Origin: Acidaminococcaceae bacterium
GTDB taxonomy: Bacteria; Bacillota; Negativicutes; Acidaminococcales; Acidaminococcaceae
Length of the DNA stretch: 19,651 nucleotides
Direction of reading: 5' to 3'
Assembly: GCA_022653215.1 (NCBI GenBank)
Contig: JALCSJ010000017.1
Coordinates: forward strand, 1-19,651
Shown: positions 1 to 7,304 of the stretch, piece after piece
How the letters are laid out: the number at the start of each line of letters is the position of its first letter
Position numbering within the stretch: position 1 is the stretch's first letter
The notes under the pieces: model-generated
What the model saw: the letters and a program-made list of their open reading frames with translations, nothing else
Database searches by the model: none
Told to the model about the DNA's origin: nothing
Translations under genes and position numbers: made by a program

Positions 1-833
1 TCTCTTATGCCATGATTGCCATTACGTTAACAGCAGGCACTGTTTTCCTGATGTGGATAGGCGAGCAGATCACGGCCAAAGGTATCGGAAATGGTATTTC
101 CCTTATTATCTTTGCCGGTATCGTTTCCCGTCTTCCCGAAGGATTACATGTAATGAGTCAGTATTTAAAAGCAGGAACCATTAACATTTTCAATGTTCTT
201 ATTTTTGCTGTACTTGCTGTTCTCATGATTGCTTTCGTTGTTGCTAATACTATTGCATATCGTAAGGTTCCTGTACAATATGCTAAGCGGATTGTTGGAA
301 GAAAAATGTATGGAGGACATACAAGCTTTATTCCCTTAAAGGTCAATCAAGCCGGTGTTATTCCTATCATTTTCGCTTCTTCAGTATTGATGTTCCCTGT
401 AACCATAGCACAGTTTATCAAGGTGCCCTGGGTGCAAAAAGTCGCAAGCTACCTACAATGGGGCACACCACTACAAACAATCTTGTATATTTTAATGATT
501 GTGTTCTTCACATATTTCTATACGGCAGTTAGCCTGAATATAGCTGATATGAGTGACAACATTAAAAAATACGGTGGATTTATTCCTGGACTCAGACCGG
601 GCAAGCCCACTACTGATTATTTGGACAAGATTATGAGCAGAGTAACTTTAGCAGGTGCAATTTTCTTGGCACTTATAGCTATTATGCCTAATATCATTGT
701 TTGGATTACCGGAATTTCCGGTATCTATTTCGGTGGTACAGCACTCTTGATTGTGGTTGGCGTAGCACTTGATACTATGAAACAGGTAGAGTCCCTGGTA
801 CTTATGAGACACTATCAAGGTTTCATGAAATAG
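1..833 (+). CDS. secY: Protein translocase subunit SecY, C-terminal part (5' truncated by the window edge)
   Basis: This is the channel-forming subunit of the SecYEG translocon in the cytoplasmic membrane, which exports and inserts proteins. The reading frame is open from base 3, so about 276 residues are visible; with a usual SecY length near 420-430, roughly 150 N-terminal residues lie outside the window. An ATG at base 12 is internal, not the start. Several hydrophobic helices are visible, as is the conserved cytoplasmic loop with GLRPGKPTTDYLDKI, a SecY hallmark close to the ribosome/SecA docking surface. The C-terminus (ESLVLMRHYQGFMK) is typical of the family. adk follows after 14 bases, the standard spc-operon order, so co-transcription with the ribosomal genes is expected. 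Confidence 0.97.
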   Translation, partial: SYAMIAITLTAGTVFLMWIGEQITAKGIGNGISLIIFAGIVSRLPEGLHVMSQYLKAGTINIFNVLIFAVLAVLMIAFVVANTIAYRKVPVQYAKRIVGRKMYGGHTSFIPLKVNQAGVIPIIFASSVLMFPVTIAQFIKVPWVQKVASYLQWGTPLQTILYILMIVFFTYFYTAVSLNIADMSDNIKKYGGFIPGLRPGKPTTDYLDKIMSRVTLAGAIFLALIAIMPNIIVWITGISGIYFGGTALLIVVGVALDTMKQVESLVLMRHYQGFMK

Positions 834-847
834 GAAGGTGGCATATT

Positions 848-1492
848 ATGTACATTCTTATGATGGGACCTCCTGGTGCAGGCAAGGGTACCCAAGCAGA
901 AAAATTAGTTGCTGAATTTCCTATCCCTCACATTTCTACGGGAGATATGTTCCGTGCGGCTGTAAAGAATGGGACGGCCTTAGGAAAAGAAGCCAAAAAA
1001 TATATGGATGCAGGCGGACTTGTTCCCGATGCGGTTACCATTGGTATCGTGAAGGAACGTTTAAGTGAAACCGACTGCGCCAAGGGATTTATTTTGGATG
1101 GATTTCCCAGAACTGAGGAGCAGGCAGTAGCTTTAGACGGAATCCTTAAAGGATTAAACATTAAGCTAACTGCTGCGGTAAATATTGATGTTCCTGATTC
1201 GGAATTAATCAGCCGGGTAACAGGACGGCGTATCTGCAAGTCCTGCGGAGCAACTTATCATGTAAAATTCAATCCTCCCAAAAAGGCAGGAATTTGTGAT
1301 AAGTGCGGCGGTGAGCTTTTCCAACGGGATGATGACAAAGAAGCAACAGTCAAGAAACGTTTGGAAGCTTATCATAGCCAGACCGCTCCTCTGATTACGT
1401 ATTATAAAAAAGCCGGTGTGTATAAAGAAGTAGATGGCACACAACAAATTGACAAAGTATTTGCTGATGTTGTTGCGGTGGTTAAAGGTTAG
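848..1492 (+). CDS. adk: Adenylate kinase, zinc-type LID
   Basis: This cytosolic enzyme interconverts ATP + AMP and 2 ADP, keeping adenylate pools balanced. The protein is 214 aa, normal for the long bacterial form. The P-loop GPPGAGKG is at residues 7-14, the AMP-binding STGDMFR at about 30-36, and DGFPRT at about 84-89. The LID domain carries four cysteines (C130, C133, C150, C153) arranged CxxC-16-CxxC, which is the structural zinc site of Gram-positive-type adenylate kinases. The ATG at 848 is preceded by a GGAAGGTGG ribosome binding site. It lies between secY and infA; map, commonly found just downstream of adk in Firmicutes, is missing, and infA follows after only 11 bases. Confidence 0.98.
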   Translation: MYILMMGPPGAGKGTQAEKLVAEFPIPHISTGDMFRAAVKNGTALGKEAKKYMDAGGLVPDAVTIGIVKERLSETDCAKGFILDGFPRTEEQAVALDGILKGLNIKLTAAVNIDVPDSELISRVTGRRICKSCGATYHVKFNPPKKAGICDKCGGELFQRDDDKEATVKKRLEAYHSQTAPLITYYKKAGVYKEVDGTQQIDKVFADVVAVVKG

Positions 1493-1503
1493 GAGGAGTC
1501 CCA

Positions 1504-1722
1504 GTGTCCAAACAAGATGCAATTGAAGTTGAAGGTACTATCTTAGAGTCTTTACCTAATGCCATGTTCAGAGTTAAATTGGAAAATGACCATGAAATTT
1601 TAGCTCATATTTCCGGTAAAATACGTATGAACTTTATTAAAATTTTGCCGGGAGACAGAGTTACAGTGGAATTAACACCCTACGACCTGAACCGTGGCAG
1701 AATTACTTATCGTTTCAAATAG
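1504..1722 (+). CDS. infA: Translation initiation factor IF-1
   Basis: IF-1 binds the ribosomal A site of the 30S subunit and helps IF-2 and IF-3 select the initiator tRNA. The product is 72 aa, the exact usual length, and is a single OB fold with the conserved IEVEGTILESLPNAMFRV strand region, HISGKIRMN and GDRVTVELTPYDLNRGRI. The start is GTG at 1504, supported by the AGGAGG just upstream at the end of adk and by alignment with the family N-terminus (MSKQDAIEVEG). It is followed by rpmJ after 26 bases, as in nearly all Firmicutes. Confidence 0.98.
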   Translation: MSKQDAIEVEGTILESLPNAMFRVKLENDHEILAHISGKIRMNFIKILPGDRVTVELTPYDLNRGRITYRFK

Positions 1723-1748
1723 AGAGGACCAGCAAGAGGAGGGTTATT

Positions 1749-1862
1749 ATGAAAGTTAGACCGTCTGTAAAACGGCTTTGTGAAAAATGTAAAATTGTTA
1801 AACGCAAAGGCCATGTAATGGTAATTTGCGAAAACCCGAAACATAAACAGAGACAAGGTTAA
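1749..1862 (+). CDS. rpmJ: 50S ribosomal protein L36 (bL36), zinc-binding form
   Basis: A 37-residue ribosomal protein that binds 23S rRNA in the large subunit. It begins MKVRPSVKRLCEKCKIVKRK and ends HKQRQG. The zinc ligands C11, C14, C27 and H32 are all present, so this is the C+ (zinc-binding) version. The ATG follows an AGGAGGG ribosome binding site at 1736-1742. It lies in the conserved infA-rpmJ-rpsM order, and the stop codon runs straight into the rpsM ribosome binding site (AAGGAGGTG). Confidence 0.97.
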   Translation: MKVRPSVKRLCEKCKIVKRKGHVMVICENPKHKQRQG

Positions 1863-1879
1863 GAAGGAGGTGCTCATTA

Positions 1880-2257
1880 ATGGCACGTATTGGTGGCGTT
1901 GATTTACCCAACGAAAAGCGTATTGAATATGCTTTACCATATATTTTCGGTATTGGTCTTACGCTTTCACGTGAGATATTAGCGAAAACCGGTATCAATC
2001 CTGATACCAGAGTTAAGGATTTAACCGAAAACGAAATTGCCAAGATTCGTGAGACATTGGATCACGGTTATAAAATCGAAGGCGATCTTCGTCGTGAAGA
2101 ATCCATGAATATTAAAAGATTGGTAGAAATCGGTTGCTATCGCGGTCGTAGACATCGTGCAGGACTTCCTGTCCGTGGACAGAATACGAAGAATAATGCG
2201 CGTACCCGCAAGGGACCTAAGAAAGCAGCTGGAACCAAGAAAAAATCAGCTATTTAA
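1880..2257 (+). CDS. rpsM: 30S ribosomal protein S13 (uS13)
   Basis: S13 sits in the head of the small subunit and contacts the P-site tRNA and, through intersubunit bridges, the 50S subunit. The protein is 125 aa, normal length. It has the N-terminal MARIGGVDLPNEKRIEYAL, the helix-two-turn-helix core with IFGIGLTLSREIL, the RRHRAGLPVRGQNTKNNART segment, and a lysine-rich C-terminal tail that reaches toward tRNA. The start has a strong AAGGAGGTG site 8 bases upstream. rpsK follows after 14 bases in the same operon. Confidence 0.98.
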   Translation: MARIGGVDLPNEKRIEYALPYIFGIGLTLSREILAKTGINPDTRVKDLTENEIAKIRETLDHGYKIEGDLRREESMNIKRLVEIGCYRGRRHRAGLPVRGQNTKNNARTRKGPKKAAGTKKKSAI

Positions 2258-2271
2258 GGAGGGATTAACGA

Positions 2272-2664
2272 GTGGTTGCTAAGAAAACTGTTCGTACAAA
2301 ACGGAAAGTAAGCAAGAATATTGAAGCCGGTGTGGCACATATTCGTTCTACTTTCAATAATACTATAGTTACCATTGCCGATATGACTGGTAACGTTTTG
2401 AGCTGGGCATCCTCCGGTGGCATGGGCTTCCGTGGTTCCCGCAAGAGCACTCCGTTTGCTGCTCAAATGGCTGCTGAACAAGCTGCCAAAGCTGCAATGG
2501 AACATGGCTTGAAGAAGATTGAAGTATATGTTAAGGGACCCGGAGCAGGTCGTGAAGCAGCAATTCGTGCTTTGCAGGCTGCAGGTTTGGAAGTTGATTC
2601 TATTAAAGATGTAACTCCCATTCCCCATAATGGCTGCCGTCCGCCTAAACGTAGAAGAGTATAA
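2272..2664 (+). CDS. rpsK: 30S ribosomal protein S11 (uS11)
   Basis: S11 is a platform protein of the small subunit near the E site and the Shine-Dalgarno/anti-Shine-Dalgarno helix. The product is 130 aa, normal. Hallmarks are AHIRSTFNNTIVTI, the SSGGMGFRGSRKSTPFAAQ region, VKGPGAGREAAIRALQAAGL, and the closing DVTPIPHNGCRPPKRRRV. Translation starts at GTG 2272, chosen from the AGGAGGG site at 2258 and the family N-terminus. The neighbours rpsM and rpsD are 14 and 21 bases away. Confidence 0.98.
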   Translation: MVAKKTVRTKRKVSKNIEAGVAHIRSTFNNTIVTIADMTGNVLSWASSGGMGFRGSRKSTPFAAQMAAEQAAKAAMEHGLKKIEVYVKGPGAGREAAIRALQAAGLEVDSIKDVTPIPHNGCRPPKRRRV

Positions 2665-2685
2665 TTGGAGGAGGTGTACTGATAG

Positions 2686-3279
2686 ATGGCAATTGATAGA
2701 ACCCCGGTTTTAAAAAGATGCAGAACTTTGGGTATGACTCCCGGTTTCGTAGGCGTAAGCAAAGAATCCTTCCGTCAACCTAGAGCACTAAGAAGAAAAA
2801 AGAGTGAGTATGGTCTGCAGTTAACCGAGAAACAAAAGGCAAAATTTATTTATGGTATTTTGGAAAGACAATTCCATGGCTATTATGAAATGGCTAAAAA
2901 AATGGAAGGTATTACCGGTGCCAACTTGTTAATTCTTTTGGAAAGAAGACTTGATAATGTTGTATACCGTCTTGGTCTTGCCAGCACCCGTCGTCAAGCT
3001 CGTCAAGTAGTTAGACACGGACATATTGCTGTTAACGGCAAGAGGGTAGATATTCCTTCTGCTTTGGTTTCAGCAGGTGATGTTATTACTGTTATGGAAA
3101 GTTCTCGTTCTAAGACATATTTCAAGGGTATGAGTGAATCTTTGACTAAACAGGCAGTACCTGCTTGGTTAGTACTTGATGCTGCTAATGTATCAGGTAA
3201 GGTAGACAGATTCCCTACTCGTGAAGAAATTGATGTTCCTATTGAAGAACACTATATCGTTGAGTTGTATTCTAAATAA
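2686..3279 (+). CDS. rpsD: 30S ribosomal protein S4 (uS4), zinc-free form
   Basis: S4 is a primary 16S rRNA-binding protein that nucleates assembly of the 30S body and, with S5, helps control decoding accuracy. It is 197 aa. The S4 RNA-binding domain lies at about residues 88-150 and includes RRLDNVVYRLGLASTRRQARQ and RHGHIAVNGKRVDIP. The N-terminal zinc-finger cysteines found in C+ S4 proteins are absent; only one cysteine is present in the N-terminal part, so this is the C- form. rpsD lies between rpsK and rpoA as in Clostridia and proteobacteria, not at the remote locus seen in Bacillus. The ribosome binding site is GGAGGAGG. Confidence 0.97.
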   Translation: MAIDRTPVLKRCRTLGMTPGFVGVSKESFRQPRALRRKKSEYGLQLTEKQKAKFIYGILERQFHGYYEMAKKMEGITGANLLILLERRLDNVVYRLGLASTRRQARQVVRHGHIAVNGKRVDIPSALVSAGDVITVMESSRSKTYFKGMSESLTKQAVPAWLVLDAANVSGKVDRFPTREEIDVPIEEHYIVELYSK

Positions 3280-3306
3280 TAACATACTGTTTGCCACCAT
3301 ATATTG

Positions 3307-3327
3307 TGCGTATTGTGGTAATACGCA
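3307..3327 (+). other. Hairpin in the rpsD-rpoA gap
   Basis: An inverted repeat with an 8-bp perfect stem (TGCGTATT / AATACGCA) and a 5-base loop stands in the 63-base gap between rpsD and rpoA. It ends two bases before the AAGGAGG ribosome binding site of rpoA. No T-run follows, so it is not an intrinsic terminator. It could be an mRNA processing or stabilising element, or a translational control element; its function is inference only. Confidence 0.45.
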
Positions 3328-3342
3328 GAAGGAGGCTTCCGC

Positions 3343-4314
3343 ATGAAAGAAATTGAAACACCCAAAATGGTTACTAATGAAACCGCTCCTGATGGACGTT
3401 ATGGTAAATTCGTTTGGGAACCTTTGGAACGTGGTTACGGTATTACCTTAGGTAATAGTTTACGTAGAGTCCTTCTTTCTTCATTGTCCGGAGTGGCGGT
3501 AACCGGTATTAAAATCGACGGTGTACTCCACGAGTTTTCCACAATAGAAGGAATAAGAGAAGATGTAGCAGACATTGTTTTAAATATTAAGGCTTTGTGC
3601 TTTAAGTCTGCCATTAAAGATGAAAGTGAAATTAAACCTAAGATTTTCTATATTAAAGCTACCGGTGAAAAAGAAGTAACCGGCGCTGATGTAATGTGCG
3701 ATCAGGATACAGAAGTCCTTAATAAAGAATTGCATATTGCAACCTTGGATAAAGGTGCCGAACTTAATATGGAAATTTATGTTGACGTAGGCCGCGGGTA
3801 TGTATCCTCCGAAAAGAACAAGGGTGATGATCAGCCTATTGGTTTTATTCCGGTTGATTCTATTTATTCTCCCGTCACCAGAGTGAAATTCGGTGTTACT
3901 GATACACGTGTTGGTAATGTAACCAACTATGATAAACTTACTTTAGAGGTTTGGACGGATGGCAGTATTGCTCCGGCGGAAGCTGTGACCAGCGCTGCTG
4001 ATATCCTGACCAGATATCTTGCTTTATTCAAGACAACTGATGTTCCTGTTATCCAAGAAGGGGAACCTGCTGATACAGATACCGAAGGCGATGGAAAACC
4101 TAAGATTTTGCAATTATCCATCGATGATTTGGATTTAACGGTTCGTTCCAACAATTGTCTGAGACGTGCCAACATCAATACTGTTGAGGACATTATCAGT
4201 AAGACTGAGGATGAACTCATTTGTGTCCGTAATTTAGGACGCAAGTCTTTGGACGAAGTCAAGAAGAAAATAGAAGAATTAGGTTTACATTTACGTAAAT
4301 CTGATGAAGAATAG
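3343..4314 (+). CDS. rpoA: DNA-directed RNA polymerase subunit alpha
   Basis: The alpha subunit dimerises to start assembly of core RNA polymerase, and its C-terminal domain contacts UP elements and activators. The protein is 323 aa, slightly long for the family. The N-terminal domain (about 1-235) shows GRYGKFVWEPLERGYGITLGNSLRRVLLSS and the RVGNVTNYDKLTLEVWTDGS segment. A flexible acidic linker covers about 236-258. The C-terminal domain (about 259-318) includes LDLTVRSNNCLRRANINTVE and VRNLGRKSLDEVKKKIEELGL. The ATG at 3343 follows an AAGGAGG site. It belongs to the alpha operon with rpsM, rpsK, rpsD and rplQ; rplQ starts 14 bases downstream. Confidence 0.98.
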   Translation: MKEIETPKMVTNETAPDGRYGKFVWEPLERGYGITLGNSLRRVLLSSLSGVAVTGIKIDGVLHEFSTIEGIREDVADIVLNIKALCFKSAIKDESEIKPKIFYIKATGEKEVTGADVMCDQDTEVLNKELHIATLDKGAELNMEIYVDVGRGYVSSEKNKGDDQPIGFIPVDSIYSPVTRVKFGVTDTRVGNVTNYDKLTLEVWTDGSIAPAEAVTSAADILTRYLALFKTTDVPVIQEGEPADTDTEGDGKPKILQLSIDDLDLTVRSNNCLRRANINTVEDIISKTEDELICVRNLGRKSLDEVKKKIEELGLHLRKSDEE

Positions 4315-4328
4315 GAGGAGGACGAAAT

Positions 4329-4667
4329 ATGGCATACAGAAAATTAAACCGCAATTCCGGTAATCGTAAAGCTTTGTTTCGTAGTATTTTAACCGCCTTC
4401 TTCAAAAATGAGAGAATCGAAACTACTACGACGAAAGCGAAGGAAATCAGCGGCCTAGCTGCAAAGTTGATTACTTTGGCAAAACAAGGTGACTTGCATG
4501 CTCGTCGTCAAGTTCTGGCTTTTCTTGTAGATGAAGAAGTAACTAAGAAACTTTTTGATGAAATTGCTCCTAAATACAAGGAACGCAATGGCGGTTATAC
4601 TCGTATTTACAAGACTATGCCCCGCCGCGGCGATGCTGCTGAGATGGCTATCTTGGAATTGGTATAA
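4329..4667 (+). CDS. rplQ: 50S ribosomal protein L17 (bL17)
   Basis: L17 is a large-subunit protein near the exit of the peptide tunnel. It is 112 aa, the short bacterial form. Diagnostic segments are the N-terminal MAYRKLNRNSGNRKALFRS, the RIETTTTKAKEI motif, and GGYTRIYKTMPRRGDAAEMAILEL at the C-terminus. The ribosome binding site is AGGAGGAGG just upstream. It is the last gene of the ribosomal operon; an intrinsic terminator lies 14 bases past the stop. Confidence 0.98.
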   Translation: MAYRKLNRNSGNRKALFRSILTAFFKNERIETTTTKAKEISGLAAKLITLAKQGDLHARRQVLAFLVDEEVTKKLFDEIAPKYKERNGGYTRIYKTMPRRGDAAEMAILELV

Positions 4668-4681
4668 GAACAAACTTAAGG

Positions 4682-4716
4682 CACCTGTACAGAGTAGTAT
4701 CTGTGCAGGTGTTTTT
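4682..4716 (+). terminator. Intrinsic terminator of the ribosomal/rpoA operon
   Basis: An 11-bp stem (CACCTGTACAG at 4682-4692 pairing with CTGTGCAGGTG at 4701-4711, one G-U pair), an 8-base loop and a following TTTTT run. It stands directly after rplQ and before the promoter of the ECF module, so it separates the two transcription units. Confidence 0.85.
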
Positions 4717-4732
4717 GTGTTAACCAAATTAA

Positions 4733-4762
4733 TTGACGAGAGTACCTAAATAATTATATAAT
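4733..4762 (+). promoter_or_regulatory. Sigma-A type promoter for ecfA1-ecfA2-ecfT-truA
   Basis: TTGACG at 4733-4738 and TATAAT at 4757-4762 are separated by 18 bases. They lie between the rplQ terminator and ecfA1, giving an untranslated leader of about 40 bases before the ATG at 4808. The two boxes differ from consensus by one base in total. Confidence 0.75.
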
Positions 4763-4807
4763 AACATGATTATAGCTTAAAGTCGCTCAGCTTTCAGAGA
4801 GGTTATT

Positions 4808-5647
4808 ATGGATTCTATTATTTCAGTGCAGAACTTAACACATACATATACAGATGGACAGAATAATTCCGTTAAAGCTTTGGACGGGATTAATTTGTCT
4901 ATAGCCCCAGGAGAATTTGTAGCTATAATTGGCACTAACGGTAGTGGCAAGTCTACCCTGGCAAGGCATTTTAACGCACTTCTTACTCCCACAGAGGGGA
5001 TTTGTTTAGTTAATGGATTAGATACATCCAAAGAAGAAAACATGTGGCAGGTAAGACAAACGGTGGGCATGGTGTTTCAGAATCCTGACAACCAGATTGT
5101 TGCTGCCATTGTTGAAGAAGATGTGGCCTTTGGCTTGGAAAATATTGGAGTACCTTCTGAACAAATAAGACCAAGAGTAGAGGCTGCTTTGGCTGCAGTG
5201 AATATGTCGGCCTATGCTCAGCAGGCCCCTCATAGGTTATCAGGAGGTCAGAAACAGAGAATTGCCATAGCTGGTGTTATGGCACTAGAACCTAAATGCA
5301 TTGTTTTTGACGAACCTACGGCTATGCTGGATCCTAAGGGACGGAAAGAAATTGTCAGCACAGTTGTGAAGTTAAACAAAGAAAAACATATAACAATAGT
5401 TTATATTACACATAAAATGGAAGAAGCAATTTTAGCAGATCGTATTGTTGCCATGGAAAAGGGCAAAATCGTTATGATGGGAACACCGGCAGAAGTTTTC
5501 AGCCAGGTGGAGCTAATGAACAAACTAGGACTGGAAGCGCCTCTGGCCGCAGAGGTAGCTTTTCATTTAAACAAGGCCGGGCATAAATTGCCGGCTAATA
5601 TTATTACTCATAAGGAGCTATGTAAAGCATTATGTCCATCGATGTAA
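4808..5647 (+). CDS. ecfA1: Energy-coupling factor transporter ATPase EcfA1
   Basis: This is one of two cytoplasmic ATPases that power group II ECF importers; the module is shared by several substrate-binding S components (vitamins, metals) encoded elsewhere. The protein is 279 aa. Visible parts are the Walker A GTNGSGKST (42-50), the Q-loop glutamine (about 91), the LSGGQKQ signature (144-150), Walker B with D168 and catalytic E169, and the switch histidine H202. The following QNPDNQIVAAIVEEDVAFG is typical of EcfA/CbiO proteins. The last 16 bases overlap the start of the second ATPase gene, indicating translational coupling. The placement rplQ-ecfA1-ecfA2-ecfT-truA is the standard Firmicute arrangement. 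Confidence 0.95.
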   Translation: MDSIISVQNLTHTYTDGQNNSVKALDGINLSIAPGEFVAIIGTNGSGKSTLARHFNALLTPTEGICLVNGLDTSKEENMWQVRQTVGMVFQNPDNQIVAAIVEEDVAFGLENIGVPSEQIRPRVEAALAAVNMSAYAQQAPHRLSGGQKQRIAIAGVMALEPKCIVFDEPTAMLDPKGRKEIVSTVVKLNKEKHITIVYITHKMEEAILADRIVAMEKGKIVMMGTPAEVFSQVELMNKLGLEAPLAAEVAFHLNKAGHKLPANIITHKELCKALCPSM

Positions 5648-6495
5648 AAAACATTTCATATACTTACATGGCTAAAACTCCTTTTGAGTGTCAAGCTTTA
5701 GACCAGGTAAGCGTAACAATTAATAAAGGCGAATTTGTAGCTATTATTGGCCATACTGGCAGCGGAAAATCAACTCTGGCAGAACATTTAAACGGTCTTT
5801 TACATCCTACTACAGGAGCAGTTTATGTGGATGGGATAGATGTAAACGGCAAGGGAGCTGATGCTAAAAAAGCTCGTCACCAGGTAGGTATGGTTTTCCA
5901 ATATCCGGAACATCAGCTTTTTGCGGAAACTGTTTATGAGGATATTGCTTTTGGTCCCCGCAACAGTGGCAAAGATCCTGATACAGTTGATGCAGCAGTG
6001 CGCAGTGCCATGGAATTTGTGAATCTTGATTTTGCAACTTTTGCCCAAAGGTCTCCTTTTGCTTTGTCCGGTGGGCAAATGCGCCGTGTAGCTATTGCCG
6101 GTGTAGTTGCCATGGAGCCTGATTATTTGATTATGGATGAACCAAGCGCCGGTCTGGATCCACGCAGTCGTAATATGATTTTTGCTCAGTTAATGACTAT
6201 TTTCAAAAAAAGAAAAATGGCTGTTATTTTGATTACTCATAGTATGGAAGAAGCAGCTCTTTATGCAGACAGACTTCTTGTGATGTCAGGAGGAAAATTA
6301 TGCATTGACGGGAAAACTTCTGATGTGTTTATCAATGATGAGAAAACCTTGGAAAAACTGGCAGTCGATGTGCCGGAAAGTTTTAAGTTAGCGGAAGAAC
6401 TTCAGCAGCAAGGACTGCCGTTAAAGGGTGCAATCCTTACGGAAGCACAGCTTGTTAAGGCCATTGCTAAAGCAAAGGGGTGGTCCGGATGCTAA
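5632..6495 (+). CDS. ecfA2: Energy-coupling factor transporter ATPase EcfA2
   Basis: The second ATPase of the ECF module forms a heterodimer with EcfA1 and transmits ATP hydrolysis to EcfT. The protein is 287 aa. It has Walker A GHTGSGKST (40-48), a Q-loop with QYPEHQLFAETVYEDIAFGP, the ABC signature LSGGQM (145-150), Walker B with catalytic E170, and H203. The FQYPEHQLF signature is characteristic of EcfA2. The ATG at 5632 has a GGAGC-type site inside the end of ecfA1, which it overlaps by 16 bases. Its stop overlaps the preferred ecfT start (ATGCTAA). Confidence 0.95.
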   Translation: MSIDVKNISYTYMAKTPFECQALDQVSVTINKGEFVAIIGHTGSGKSTLAEHLNGLLHPTTGAVYVDGIDVNGKGADAKKARHQVGMVFQYPEHQLFAETVYEDIAFGPRNSGKDPDTVDAAVRSAMEFVNLDFATFAQRSPFALSGGQMRRVAIAGVVAMEPDYLIMDEPSAGLDPRSRNMIFAQLMTIFKKRKMAVILITHSMEEAALYADRLLVMSGGKLCIDGKTSDVFINDEKTLEKLAVDVPESFKLAEELQQQGLPLKGAILTEAQLVKAIAKAKGWSGC

Positions 6496-7304
6496 ATGAT
6501 ATTACTTTGGGTCAATATTATCCGGGAAATTCCTTCCTCCATAAATTAGACCCCAGAACGAAAATTTTAGCTACTTTCTTTTTCATGGCAGCAGTTTTTA
6601 TAGCAGAATCTGCTTTATCCTACGGTATTTTACTGGCCTTTGTTTTTATAGTTGCGTTTATGGCCAAATTACCCTGGAAAATGCTCCTGAAATCGATTAA
6701 ACCTTTATGGGTCATAATAATACTCACGCTAGGAATTCACATCTTTACGGGGCAAGGAGAGCCTCTGTGGCAGTGGAAAATGTTCACTGTGACGAGAGAA
6801 GGCATTGTTTTAGGCGTAAAAATGTCTTTGCGGCTTATTTTGCTGCTATTGATTTCATCTTTGCTTACTTTTACCACTTCGCCGATTGTTTTAACGGACG
6901 GCATAGAGTCACTGCTGACACCCTTTAAAAAAATCGGTGTGCCCGCTCACGAATTGGCCATGATGATGACTATTGCCCTGCGGTTTATTCCTACTCTTTT
7001 AGAAGAAACCGATAGAATAATGAAAGCTCAGTCCGCCAGAGGGGCAGATTTTTCTTCCGGCAATCTTATCCAAAGGGCAAAGAATATGCTGCCAATATTA
7101 ATACCTTTGTTTATCAGTTCCTTCCGTCGAGCGGATGAATTGGCTATGGCTATGGAAGCCAGATGCTATCGGGGAGGCAAGGGACGGACCAGAATGCATC
7201 AGCTGGTGTACGGTTCAAGAGATGGAGTGGCTGCCTGTGGTATGGCAGTTCTTATTTTGGTGTTATGCATACTTAAATGGGGCGGAACTTTATGGGCCAT
7301 ATAA
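6489..7304 (+). CDS. ecfT: Energy-coupling factor transporter transmembrane protein EcfT
   Basis: EcfT is the membrane scaffold that links the EcfA1-EcfA2 ATPase pair to exchangeable S components. From the ATG at 6489 the product is 271 aa with about five or six hydrophobic segments in the N-terminal and central parts and at the C-terminus. The two coupling-helix motifs that dock onto the ATPases are seen as SARGADF (around 182-188) and EARCYRGG (around 223-230); the second has the ARC variant. An in-frame GTG at 6480 exists, but the AAAGGGG site sits right against it and is 7 bases from ATG 6489, so the latter is preferred. The gene overlaps ecfA2 by 7 bases and truA by 13. Confidence 0.93.
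   Translation: MLNDITLGQYYPGNSFLHKLDPRTKILATFFFMAAVFIAESALSYGILLAFVFIVAFMAKLPWKMLLKSIKPLWVIIILTLGIHIFTGQGEPLWQWKMFTVTREGIVLGVKMSLRLILLLLISSLLTFTTSPIVLTDGIESLLTPFKKIGVPAHELAMMMTIALRFIPTLLEETDRIMKAQSARGADFSSGNLIQRAKNMLPILIPLFISSFRRADELAMAMEARCYRGGKGRTRMHQLVYGSRDGVAACGMAVLILVLCILKWGGTLWAI

Noticed and set aside
2254..2762. Two overlapping - strand open frames (124 and 99 codons) opposite rpsK and rpsD
   Set aside because: They are shadows of highly conserved ribosomal protein genes, lack ribosome binding sites and show no protein-like composition.
4555..4749. A 64-codon + strand frame overlapping rplQ and its terminator
   Set aside because: It is out of frame with rplQ, has no ribosome binding site and continues through the terminator hairpin.
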